Of a DNA stretch of 11,495 bases, positions 1 through 6,910 are shown in pieces. Both the position numbers and the translations under genes were made by a program. Numbering within the stretch: position 1 is the first letter of the stretch; every line of letters starts with the position of its first letter. This DNA comes from Prevotella sp. UBA3776 (GTDB lineage Bacteria; Bacteroidota; Bacteroidia; Bacteroidales; Bacteroidaceae). The notes beneath the pieces were generated by a model that ran no database searches, was not told the origin of the DNA, and saw nothing but the letters and a program-made list of their open reading frames with translations. The stretch covers positions 110,078 through 121,572 of the forward strand of contig DFFM01000040.1 in NCBI GenBank assembly GCA_002369515.1, in the 5' to 3' direction.

Positions 1-594
1 TGGACCAACCTCGACTTTGTGCCAGGCGAAACCTATCACATCACCACTCACAATGGCTACTACGATGAAGATCTCGACTATGAGTTGCGCGTGGGCCGAT
101 TCTCTGGAAAGAGTCTGATTGCACCTCAGCAAAAAAGCGTCACGATAACAGGTGACTTCAAATTCGTGGATTCGAAAGACGACAAGGTGGCAGATTTAGG
201 GCGAAAATTACCACCTGAGGATGAGGCAAAAACGAATGTCATAGTAAACGCCATCGAAGCCGATGCGCAAATAATTGATGAAACCTTCGATGCGATTAAA
301 AATACACCGTACCCTGCTAACGGAGCCCGACTGGAGGAGCTATACAATAAAATTCTCACTCTGAGCAAGTCAATTGAGACTCACTTCCAAGGACTGGTGA
401 AGGTGGCGAAAGACAACTGTTTGTCGCCAAATGAACAGGTGGAGATGTATAAGGTCATCATAGATATGTACCGCTACCAGAACAGGAAACTCAACGAAGC
501 GAGTAGCGTTCATTACAATAAGAGCGCACAGAAGTTGCAGAAATACATCACCAGCCAGATAGAGAAGTATCTGGGCGAGATGACGAAGCTATGA
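1..594 (+). CDS. 3' part of an unrecognised, probably envelope-associated protein
   Basis: The reading frame is open from the first base and ends at TGA 592-594. The GTG at 19 is only an internal codon, because the frame continues upstream as Trp-Thr-Asn-Leu-Asp-Phe, so the true start lies outside the window. About 197 residues are visible. The first ~50 residues are rich in aromatic and beta-prone residues (VPGETYHITTHNGYY), like the end of a beta-sandwich domain. The remaining ~140 look alpha-helical and charged, with one Cys and no evident membrane span. I recognise no catalytic motif. The beta-rich start faintly resembles the N-terminal domain of Bacteroidota TlpA-like proteins, and the next gene encodes one, but no thioredoxin domain is present. 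It is followed by a hairpin at 648-678. That it is a real gene is fairly certain; its function is unknown. Confidence 0.7.
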   Translation, partial: WTNLDFVPGETYHITTHNGYYDEDLDYELRVGRFSGKSLIAPQQKSVTITGDFKFVDSKDDKVADLGRKLPPEDEAKTNVIVNAIEADAQIIDETFDAIKNTPYPANGARLEELYNKILTLSKSIETHFQGLVKVAKDNCLSPNEQVEMYKVIIDMYRYQNRKLNEASSVHYNKSAQKLQKYITSQIEKYLGEMTKL

Positions 595-647
595 CGCAAA
601 CTTTTCAATTTGCAATACCAACTTTTTTAGGTAATATTATGAGTACT

Positions 648-678
648 ACATGGGCCGCAGCGATGCGCCCCATGTTTT
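648..678 (+). terminator. GNRA-capped hairpin, possible terminator of the first gene
   Basis: A near-perfect hairpin follows the first gene by 53 bases. The arms are ACATGGG (648-654) and CCCATGT (669-675), then one C-C mismatch, an inner stem CGCA/TGCG, and a GCGA tetraloop (660-663) of the GNRA class. Only four T follow (675-678), so as an intrinsic terminator it is weak. It may instead stabilise a 3' end. No Bacteroidota promoter match is visible between it and the next start at 788, so that gene's promoter is unassigned. Confidence 0.4.
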
Positions 679-787
679 CCATTAGCCAGAGCGACCTATC
701 CAAATCATTAGAATAATTTAACTCCTCGTAGCGGGATTTTTCCGCGATTATGGCGTATATATAATAAAAGAGCAACAAATAAAAGAA

Positions 788-2263
788 ATGAACAAGCAAA
801 CCATCATCACCATCCTGCTCGCCCTCGTCGCAGTGACGGGACTGGCACAGACAAAGACAGCAACCATCACGGGTTATTCGCCCGCATTGAAGGACGGCAC
901 TGTCGCAGAATCTTCTATCGACAATGTGCGCGTAGCATCTGACACCGTACAGAGTGGACGCTTCACCCTGACCATTCCCGTGGAGGGACTCACGAAGAGT
1001 TATTTGTTCCTTGAGGGAGAAGGGTGTCCCAATCACCTGATGACCATTTGGCTGCGACCCGGTGCAGACGTGAAAGTATCGGGCACAGACTGCCTCTATC
1101 CATTGTGGAGGGTGGACAGTCCGCTGCCCGAACAGCAGACACTCAACCGTATTACAGAATATTGTCATGACACGCTGGCAGAAACATTGCGGCTCGGTCT
1201 TGCCAATGCTCCGTGGGAAGAAGTAAAGAGCGTCTATATGAAATACTTGAAACAGACAATGGACGTTCTTCCCTCATTGCCGGTAGATGCCGCGTCGCTC
1301 GAAGAGCTGGAAGGAGTGGCTATGATGGCAAGAAACTATCCGAAGGACTTCCTGTATATGGAGCAGTTGAAGGAATTGGAAGCATCTACAGCGGCACGTG
1401 CTCCGGAGGGGTTTGAAGAGCAACTGGCGCTGATACACAGTCAGGTCTATCCGCCGCATGTCTTGCAGGCAGGCGAAGAGGCCATCGATGCCGAACTCAT
1501 TGACATGCAGGGCCAGAAGCACCATCTTGCCGAAGTGCTGGGACAGCCCGACCGATATGTGCTGCTCGATTTTTGGAGTCTGGGATGCGGTCCCTGCCGT
1601 ATGGCTGAGCCAGAGATGAGAGCGGCCTACGAGCAATCGCAAGGAAAGTTGGAAATCATCGGCATCAATCAGGACAAACTCTCCGCTTGGCAAGAGAATG
1701 ATTTCAGCAAGAACATCGCCTGGAAAAACTGGAACGACGGCAAAATGGGCAAAGCCGACATCGAGAACAGCTATTGTGATATGAGAGCCATACCATATTA
1801 TGTCTTGATTTCGCCCGACAAGCACATTCTCTGGAAGGGGGCTGGTTACGGTGTGGGATGGTTTATGGGCTTGGTTTGTGCCATCAACGGTCCTAAGCAA
1901 GATAATACCGCAAACCTTCAATTCGCCATAAGGCAAGTCGATGCTGATGCCAGCGGCACCACCATCAGTTTCCGCTATTACGGTCAGGGGGGCAATTGGT
2001 TCCGTATCGCCAAGGATTCATACCTTGAAGTCAACGGAAAGCGACACAATGTGACCGCCGCAAACGGCATCACGCTCGACGAAAACACCTATCCCCAACA
2101 GAAAGCGTCCGACGCGGCAGAAGGCATCATGGGCAAATTGTTCTTCACCGACTTCACGCTCACCTTCGAACCATTCGAAACCATACCTGAGACTTTCAAC
2201 TTCAAGGAAGGCGACGGCAAGGGAGCCTTCGTCATCCGCAATGTCGCTTTAGAGCAGCATTGA
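788..2263 (+). CDS. Secreted TlpA-like thioredoxin-fold protein (CGPC)
   Basis: A 491-residue protein that probably acts on disulphides outside the cytoplasm. Residues 1-20 form a signal peptide (Lys3, hydrophobic 6-16, likely cleavage after Gly-Leu-Ala20). There is no lipobox cysteine, so it is probably soluble in the periplasm. Residues ~22-105 are beta-rich, like the N-terminal domain common in Bacteroidota TlpA-like proteins. Residues ~110-225 are helical. A TlpA/AhpC-type thioredoxin domain (~230-370) follows, with LLDFW leading to Cys267-Gly-Pro-Cys270 and cis-proline Pro336 in AIPYYVLI. About 115 further residues (377-491) form a beta-rich C-terminal region I cannot name. The residue before the CxxC is Gly (LGCGPC) rather than the usual Trp (WCGPC). 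The start ATG lies in an A-rich leader without a clear Shine-Dalgarno site. It could be a disulphide reductase or a folding or haem-maturation helper; the substrate cannot be told. Confidence 0.85.
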   Translation: MNKQTIITILLALVAVTGLAQTKTATITGYSPALKDGTVAESSIDNVRVASDTVQSGRFTLTIPVEGLTKSYLFLEGEGCPNHLMTIWLRPGADVKVSGTDCLYPLWRVDSPLPEQQTLNRITEYCHDTLAETLRLGLANAPWEEVKSVYMKYLKQTMDVLPSLPVDAASLEELEGVAMMARNYPKDFLYMEQLKELEASTAARAPEGFEEQLALIHSQVYPPHVLQAGEEAIDAELIDMQGQKHHLAEVLGQPDRYVLLDFWSLGCGPCRMAEPEMRAAYEQSQGKLEIIGINQDKLSAWQENDFSKNIAWKNWNDGKMGKADIENSYCDMRAIPYYVLISPDKHILWKGAGYGVGWFMGLVCAINGPKQDNTANLQFAIRQVDADASGTTISFRYYGQGGNWFRIAKDSYLEVNGKRHNVTAANGITLDENTYPQQKASDAAEGIMGKLFFTDFTLTFEPFETIPETFNFKEGDGKGAFVIRNVALEQH

Positions 2264-2349
2264 AAACAGAGGGCAGAGGTGGAACTATGTGAGAATCGTT
2301 GGGACGACAATCTTTTAAACTTTCTGATTTTAATTCACGATTAGGATTG

Positions 2350-2379
2350 GGCCCGAGCTGCAGTGATGCAGCCCGGGCC
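2350..2379. other. Strong GC-rich hairpin with a GTGA tetraloop
   Basis: GGCCCG (2350-2355) pairs with CGGGCC (2374-2379), and GCTGCA (2357-2362) with TGCAGC (2367-2372). There is a single A-C mismatch between the two stems, and the loop is GTGA (2363-2366), a GNRA-type tetraloop. That makes twelve pairs in all, with an extra G-T wobble possible outside. There is no T-run on either side, so it does not fit a standard intrinsic terminator. It lies 86 bases after the TlpA-like gene and may be a 3' mRNA-stabilising structure or a non-canonical terminator. Confidence 0.5.
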
Positions 2380-2537
2380 TCAATTATGCGGCAACTTTTG
2401 TGAGCCAATGTTTGAACACGTTTTTTCCAAAAGTCTTCGTCAAGGGTTATCTCGATGGGTTCCCTGCCACACAAACTCGTGTATCACATGCATTCCTATT
2501 CTTTTTGTGTTGCAGTTGCTGAAAAACGATGTGAAAA

Positions 2538-2569
2538 TTTTGCGTTTCACGGATTTTGATGTATCTTTG
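2538..2569 (+). promoter_or_regulatory. Bacteroidota consensus promoter of the tRNA-Arg gene
   Basis: A -33 element TTTTG (2538-2542) is followed after 19 bases by a -7 element TATCTTTG (2562-2569), matching the known Bacteroidota pattern TTTG - 19-21 bases - TAnnTTTG. Transcription should start around 2575, some 15 bases before the mature tRNA, leaving a short 5' leader for RNase P. Confidence 0.8.
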
Positions 2570-2589
2570 CACAATTGATGAAAAGATGG

Positions 2590-2661
2590 GGTCCCATAGT
2601 TCAATGGATAGAACAAGTCTCTCCTAAAGATTAGATCCGAGTTCGATTCTCGGTGGGACTA
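2590..2661 (+). tRNA. tRNA-Arg (anticodon CCT)
   Basis: A full cloverleaf can be drawn. Acceptor GGTCCCA (2590-2596) pairs with TGGGACT (2654-2660), the outermost pair being a G-T wobble, with discriminator A2661. T8 and A9 are in place. The D-stem is GTTC/GAAC, with GG in the D-loop. The anticodon stem is AGTCT/AGATT around the loop CTCCTAA, giving anticodon CCT, which reads the arginine codon AGG. A four-base variable loop (AGAT) and a T-arm CCGAG-TTCGATT-CTCGG complete it. CCA is not encoded (ACT follows), so it must be added after transcription. An alternative register one base in leaves T as discriminator, which is less likely. It stands alone and has its own promoter. Confidence 0.93.
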
Positions 2662-2722
2662 CTTCGGAGTATCTCGATGCGTGAATGTTGAATCGAAAAA
2701 TAATCTAAAACCAGTCTGAAGA

Positions 2723-3517
2723 ATGTTAGGAGCAATCATAGGAGATATTGTTGGATCGCGGTTCGAGTTTGGACCGGCTCCCGAAAAGGGGTTCCAACTC
2801 TTCACGCCGGAATGCAGCTTTACTGACGATACGATTTGTACTGTCGCCATAGCTGACGCAATCATGAACCACAAGAGTTACAAGGAGGCGCTGCTGGAGT
2901 GGTGCCGCAAGTATCCTGAGCCGATGGGGAGCTATGGGCACAGGTTCTATCGGTGGATTCATTCGGACGACCCGCAACCGACGGACAGCTGCGGCAACGG
3001 AGCGGCCATGCGCGTGAGTCCCGTGGGGTGGCTCTTCAACGACTACGACGAGGTAAGGAATCAGGCGCGACTTTCGGCCGAAGTGAGCCACAACCACCCT
3101 GAGGGCATTCGCGGGGCTCAGTGCGTGGCCACGCTGATCTACTGGCTGCGCACGGTGCGCATTACCAAAGAGAAGGTTGAGCGCTCCGTCTTCCGTGGCT
3201 TCGGCTACGAAATACCTCCCATGAAGGACATTCTGCGCATTGGGGCCAACGGCCATTTTGACGGAACGTGCCAGGAGACAGTGCCTATGGCTATACGCTG
3301 TTTTCTGGATGCCGACAATTTTGAGGACGTGGTGCGCAAGGCGGTGCTCTGCGACGGCGACACCGACACCAAGGCGGCCATTGCGGGGGCCATTGCCGAG
3401 GCTTACTATCCCATTCCCGAGGAAATGCTGAACGATGCCATGGACTATCTGCCCGAGGACATGCTGGCCGTACTGAACCAATATTACGACTGCATGAAGG
3501 TGGAGATTGAGGAATAG
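2723..3517 (+). CDS. ADP-ribosylglycohydrolase (ARH/DraG) family protein
   Basis: A 264-residue cytoplasmic protein of the ARH/DraG family, all-helical enzymes that use two Mg ions to remove ADP-ribose from proteins, nucleic acids or small molecules. The N-terminus has the family pattern GAIIGDIVGS (3-12), followed by the metal-binding FTDDT (33-37). NGAAMR lies at 92-97 and a His-rich SHNHPEG at 122-128. The C-terminal metal motif is GDTDT (212-216), with Asp213 and Asp215. The usual GGDxDT is here DGDTDT, with Asp211 replacing the first glycine. Length is compact for the family but normal for the small bacterial branch. There is no signal peptide or extra domain and no partner ADP-ribosyltransferase in the window. 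The ATG at 2723 starts the family's conserved first strand exactly. The gene begins 61 bases after the tRNA with no visible promoter between. The fold is certain; the substrate is unknown. Confidence 0.9.
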   Translation: MLGAIIGDIVGSRFEFGPAPEKGFQLFTPECSFTDDTICTVAIADAIMNHKSYKEALLEWCRKYPEPMGSYGHRFYRWIHSDDPQPTDSCGNGAAMRVSPVGWLFNDYDEVRNQARLSAEVSHNHPEGIRGAQCVATLIYWLRTVRITKEKVERSVFRGFGYEIPPMKDILRIGANGHFDGTCQETVPMAIRCFLDADNFEDVVRKAVLCDGDTDTKAAIAGAIAEAYYPIPEEMLNDAMDYLPEDMLAVLNQYYDCMKVEIEE

Positions 3518-3683
3518 AAAAGCCCCCCTCCAAGCCTCTCCCCCGTAGGGGAGGCTTACAGTGCGCTGGGGCGAAGAAAAAAGAACCGCGCTCTCTGGAA
3601 ATCCGGAGAGCGCGGTTCTTTTTATGTTTTTTTGTAACCCACCTCTAATCCCCCCTGAGGGGGGATTTGGCGAGGGGGCTTTT
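3518..3683. repeat. Palindromic repeat element filling the gap between two convergent genes
   Basis: Terminal inverted repeats AAAAGCCCCCCTC (3518-3530) and GAGGGGGCTTTT (3672-3683) match except for one extra C. The left arm begins on the base after the TAG of the hydrolase gene, and the right arm shares its last two bases with the secDF stop (TAA on the minus strand, 3682-3684). Inside are hairpin A (AAGCCTC 3532-3538 with GAGGCTT 3551-3557), the terminator at 3578-3623, and hairpin B (AATCCCCCC 3647-3655, loop TGA, GGGGGGATT 3659-3667). The C-run/G-run pieces resemble dispersed intergenic palindromes known from Prevotella and relatives. That relationship is from memory and not tested here. 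Confidence 0.7.
3578..3623. terminator. Bidirectional intrinsic terminator between the hydrolase gene and secDF
   Basis: AAAAAGAACCGCGCTCTC (3578-3595) pairs perfectly with GAGAGCGCGGTTCTTTTT (3606-3623). The loop region TGGAAATCCG can itself pair GG/CC. The A-run on one side and T-run on the other make it work in both directions, ending the convergent hydrolase and secDF transcripts. Confidence 0.92.
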
Positions 3684-6600
3684 AGCGGGCTGCAGTCTCG
3701 GCAACTTCTTCGTCCTTGATTTTGCGTCCCAACGTGAGGTAGGCGATGGGGGCGGCAATGAAGATGGACGAAAGGGTTCCGAACACCACGCCGAGTATCA
3801 TTGCGAACGAGAACGAACGGATGGTGCTGCCTCCGAGGATGAAGATACAGAGCAACACAATCAGCGTTGAGATTGAGGTGTTCAATGTACGGGCCAGCGT
3901 CTGGTTGAGCGAGTCGTTGAAGATGGTCTGGTAGTCGCGCTTCTTGTAGAGTCCGAGATTCTCGCGGATGCGGTCGAACACCACCACCTTGTCGTTGATG
4001 GAGTAGCCGATCACGGTCAGCACGGCGCCAATGAACGTCTGGTCAACTTCGAGCGACCAGGGCACGATGCCCCAAAGCAGGGAGTAGAAGCCAATCACAA
4101 CAAGGGCGTCGAAGGCCAGTGCCACGATGGAACCGACGGAGAAGGCCACGTTGCGGAATCGCAGGAGGATGTAGAGGAAGATGGCCACCAAGGCGATGAG
4201 CACACTGATGATGGCTCCGTAGGTGATGTCCTTTGCCACTGACGGGCCTACCTTGGCCGAACTGATGATGGAGCCTCCCTGGCGGATGTCGGGGTTCTTG
4301 AACGACTCGACGTCGGCTTGCGAAACGAGGTTGGCTTTCTTCAGTGCGTTGTAGAGCAGAGTCTCGGCCTTGTCGTCCTCAGTGGGGCTGTTCGACTCGA
4401 TGTTCCAGTTGGTTGAAACGCGCACGGTCTTGCCGTCGGTACCGAGAGCGATGACGCTGGTGTTGGCGTCCTTGCCGTTGTTTTCGCCCATGGTGTTGAC
4501 GAAAGCTCCGGCCAGTGCGGTGCGCACTTGCTCAACGGGCACAGCTTTGTCGAGTGTCACAACGTAGTTGCGGCCTCCAGTGAAGTCGATGCTCTGGCTC
4601 AGACCACGAACGAAGAAGCTGACGAGGAACACCAGGGCGGCCACTGCGGCAATGGTGAAGGTGCGGCGGTAGATGCCCATGAAGTTGAAGTGGGTGTTCT
4701 GCATGAAGTTCTTCGACAGGTTGGTGGTGAAGGTCAGGCCGAGCCACTTGTCCTTCTTCATGCGGTTTTCGTAAACCAGACGTGTGAGGAACACGGCCGA
4801 GAAGAACGAAACGGCAATACCGATGATCCATGTGGTGGCGAAGCCGCGGATGGGACCTGTACCGAAGACGTAGAGGATGACACCGGTGATGAGTGATGTC
4901 AGGTTGGAGTCGAAGATGGCCGAGAAGGCGTTGGAGTAACCGGCAGCCAGAGCCTGGCGCACGTTGAGGCCTTTGCGCAACTCTTCCTTGGTGCGCTCGT
5001 AGATGAGCACGTTGGCATCAACTGCCGTACCCAGCGAGAGCACCATACCAGCGATACCGGGCATGGTGAGCGCGGCCTGGAACGACGTAAGAATACCCAG
5101 GGTGAAGAAGATGTTCACCAACAGGGCGCAGTTGGCCACCATGCCGGGAATGAAGCCGTACATGCAGATCATGTAGAGCATCAGCAGCACGAAGGCAACG
5201 ATGAACGAGATGATACCCTGCTGGATGGACTGTGCACCGAGCGACGGACCAACCACCTCTTCCTGGACGATGCGGGCGGGTGCCGGCATACGACCCGACT
5301 TCAGGGTGTTGGCCAAGTCCTTGGTGTCCTCGATGGTGAAGTTACCCGTAATCTGCGAGTTGCCACCAGTGATTTCGCCGTTCACGCGCGGAGCGCTATA
5401 GACAACGCCGTCGAGCACGATGGCAATGGCTTTGCCTACGTTGGCCTTGGTGAGGGCTGCCCAGCGGCGGGCACCGTCAGAGTTCATCGACATGCTGACG
5501 CTGGGTCGGCCGCTGACCTGCTCGAATTCGTCCTTGGCATCGGTGATGACGTCGCCCTCAAGCGGGGCGCGGCCGTTGGTCTGAGTGACCTTCAGGGCAT
5601 AGAGTTCGAACACTTTCTTGCTGTCCTTCACCATGTCGGTGGGCTTGGCTCCCCATACCAGACGCAGGTCAGAGGGCAGTACCTGCTTGGCAATGTTCGA
5701 ATAGATGATCTTGTTGATTTCGGCGGTGTCGCGCAGGTTGGCCATGGCCACCAGACCGATGTTCTGGCTCATGGGCTGCAACAGCGAAAGCAGCGGGTTG
5801 CGCTTCTTGGCGGCAGCCAGCTCGGCATCCTCCTTGGCGGCGGCATCCTTCTTGTCCTTGTTCAGGTTGAGCTTGGACTTGTCGGCAGCGGCACTGGCGT
5901 CGGCCACCTGCTTGGTGGAGTCAACGGCAGCGGTGTCGGCAGCGGCTGTTTCCTCGCCACCATTGGCATAGCGCTGGTCGAGCTGCGAGAGATAGGGGAT
6001 GATTTCGTCGCTGTTGTAGGTCTCCCAGAACTCGAGGTTGGCCGAGCCCTGGAGCAGTTTGCGGATGCGCTCGGGCTCACGGATACCCGGCATTTCCACC
6101 ATGATGCGTCCGTCCTGGCCTTCCAACTTCTGGATGTTGGGCTGAACGACACCGAACTTGTCGATACGGTTGCGCACCACGTTGAACGAGTTGTCGATGG
6201 CAGCCTGCACCTCAGTGCGCAGGGCCTTCTCCACTTCGCTGTCGGTGCTCTGTGTGCTCACTTTGCCCTTGAGTTGCTGTGTGGCGAAGATTTCTGCGAG
6301 ACGATGGCCGGGGGCATTCTTCTTGTAGGCATTGATGAACAACGAGATGAAATCACTCTGACTGGTCTCCTCTTCCTTCTTGGCTTCGGTCATCGATTTC
6401 ACGAAGGCGGGGTCGGTCTTGTGGTCGGCCAGCACTTCCACTACGTCGGGGACACTGATTTCGAGGATGACGTTCATACCGCCTTTCAGGTCAAGACCGA
6501 GACCTATCTGAGTTTCCAAGCACTTCTGGTAGGGATAAATGCCCAGGTACTTCACAGAATCCTTGTAGTCCTGTTGTGCGATGGGGTCGGCAATCTTGGC

Positions 6601-6705
6601 CGCCTGACTGTCGTAGTAGCGGGTAGCCACCGAGAACGACAGATAGAAGATACTTGCAAGCGTCAGTAAGACGGCAGTACAAATTACAATTCCTTTGTTT
6701 TGCAT
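3682..6705 (-). CDS. secDF: SecDF fused protein-export membrane protein
   Basis: A 1007-residue fusion of SecD and SecF, the proton-driven membrane subunits that pull secreted proteins through SecYEG. Residues ~5-27 are the first membrane helix. The large extracytoplasmic domain begins with LGLDLKGG (69-76) and contains LDGVVYSAPRVNGEITGG (431-448). Helices ~495-645 form the SecD membrane part, with AVDANVLIYER (561-571), whose Asp563 matches the proton-relay aspartate. The SecF half starts near 680, with DFTGG (707-711), its own external domain, and membrane helices ~825-993 containing GYSINDKVVVFDRIREN (900-916). Residues ~248-302 (DNA about 5800-5964) are a low-complexity insert rich in Ala, Asp, Lys and Thr. 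The ATG at 6705 precedes a typical first helix. No terminator separates it from the EEP gene upstream, but a promoter-like element sits at 6864-6871. The stop codon touches the palindromic repeat at 3518-3683. Confidence 0.97.
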   Translation of the reverse strand: MQNKGIVICTAVLLTLASIFYLSFSVATRYYDSQAAKIADPIAQQDYKDSVKYLGIYPYQKCLETQIGLGLDLKGGMNVILEISVPDVVEVLADHKTDPAFVKSMTEAKKEEETSQSDFISLFINAYKKNAPGHRLAEIFATQQLKGKVSTQSTDSEVEKALRTEVQAAIDNSFNVVRNRIDKFGVVQPNIQKLEGQDGRIMVEMPGIREPERIRKLLQGSANLEFWETYNSDEIIPYLSQLDQRYANGGEETAAADTAAVDSTKQVADASAAADKSKLNLNKDKKDAAAKEDAELAAAKKRNPLLSLLQPMSQNIGLVAMANLRDTAEINKIIYSNIAKQVLPSDLRLVWGAKPTDMVKDSKKVFELYALKVTQTNGRAPLEGDVITDAKDEFEQVSGRPSVSMSMNSDGARRWAALTKANVGKAIAIVLDGVVYSAPRVNGEITGGNSQITGNFTIEDTKDLANTLKSGRMPAPARIVQEEVVGPSLGAQSIQQGIISFIVAFVLLMLYMICMYGFIPGMVANCALLVNIFFTLGILTSFQAALTMPGIAGMVLSLGTAVDANVLIYERTKEELRKGLNVRQALAAGYSNAFSAIFDSNLTSLITGVILYVFGTGPIRGFATTWIIGIAVSFFSAVFLTRLVYENRMKKDKWLGLTFTTNLSKNFMQNTHFNFMGIYRRTFTIAAVAALVFLVSFFVRGLSQSIDFTGGRNYVVTLDKAVPVEQVRTALAGAFVNTMGENNGKDANTSVIALGTDGKTVRVSTNWNIESNSPTEDDKAETLLYNALKKANLVSQADVESFKNPDIRQGGSIISSAKVGPSVAKDITYGAIISVLIALVAIFLYILLRFRNVAFSVGSIVALAFDALVVIGFYSLLWGIVPWSLEVDQTFIGAVLTVIGYSINDKVVVFDRIRENLGLYKKRDYQTIFNDSLNQTLARTLNTSISTLIVLLCIFILGGSTIRSFSFAMILGVVFGTLSSIFIAAPIAYLTLGRKIKDEEVAETAAR

Positions 6706-6763
6706 TTTAACTTTAAATTATTTTTTGATTATTTGTTTGTTCCAAATTCATCAATGCGTCCGT

Positions 6764-6784
6764 GGGTGAAAGGGCCTTTCTCCC
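6764..6784. other. Dyad symmetry in the secDF leader
   Basis: GGG (6764-6766), T, GAAAGG (6768-6773), a central G, CCTTTC (6775-6780), T, CCC (6782-6784) form a 21-base near-perfect dyad. It lies about 60 bases before the secDF start and downstream of its likely promoter. It could be an operator or, in the RNA, a hairpin with a five-base loop. No function is known. Confidence 0.35.
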
Positions 6785-6863
6785 TGGCGCGTGTTGGCCG
6801 TGAAGTTTGGTTTCAGGGCACGGTAGAAAGCAAGAAAAGAGCCTTCCTTGCAAATTCAGGTTG

Positions 6864-6894
6864 CAAAGATAGTTATTTTTTTACTTTCAGGAAA
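6864..6894 (-). promoter_or_regulatory. Probable secDF promoter
   Basis: On the minus strand, TATCTTTG (6871-6864) matches the Bacteroidota -7 element TAnnTTTG. Nineteen bases upstream is TTTC (6894-6891), one base off the TTTG -33 element. It lies just after the EEP stop codon (6911-6913). A start near 6857 would give secDF a leader of about 150 bases. The leader holds the dyad at 6764-6784 and a 12-codon open frame (6751-6713) of doubtful reality. Confidence 0.6.
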
Positions 6895-6910
6895 ATTTCG
6901 CGTACATTAT

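Larger units (their letters stand above)
2264..2589. other. 326-base gene-free stretch before the tRNA
   Basis: No convincing gene lies here. It holds a strong hairpin (2350-2379) and the tRNA promoter (2538-2569), described separately. Short open frames on both strands have no usable ATG with supporting context and no recognisable product. A minus-strand frame read from a TTG at 2474 gives a plausible-looking helical stretch (EITLDEDFWKKRVQTLAHKS). It runs through the hairpin and into the end of the preceding gene, so I do not call it a gene. Confidence 0.5.

Noticed and set aside
734..753. Short GCGG/CCGC hairpin upstream of the TlpA-like gene
   Set aside because: Only four pairs, which is within chance expectation.
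605..1168. Minus-strand open frame before and into the TlpA-like gene
   Set aside because: It overlaps the signal peptide and N-terminal domain of the TlpA-like gene, and its translation has no familiar pattern.
2232..2474. Possible gene remnant on the minus strand between the TlpA-like gene and the tRNA
   Set aside because: It can start only at TTG, runs through a 12-pair hairpin and into the end of the neighbouring gene. I cannot match its translation to any family.
2726..3481. Minus-strand open frame (251 codons) opposite the ADP-ribosylglycohydrolase gene
   Set aside because: It is wholly inside a gene with clear family motifs on the plus strand. It has no recognisable domain and an odd His/Arg/Val-rich composition.
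6713..6751. 12-codon leader peptide upstream of secDF
   Set aside because: It has no ribosome-binding signal and no arrest motif, and lies in AT-rich sequence where such short frames are expected. Kept only as a remark in the findings.
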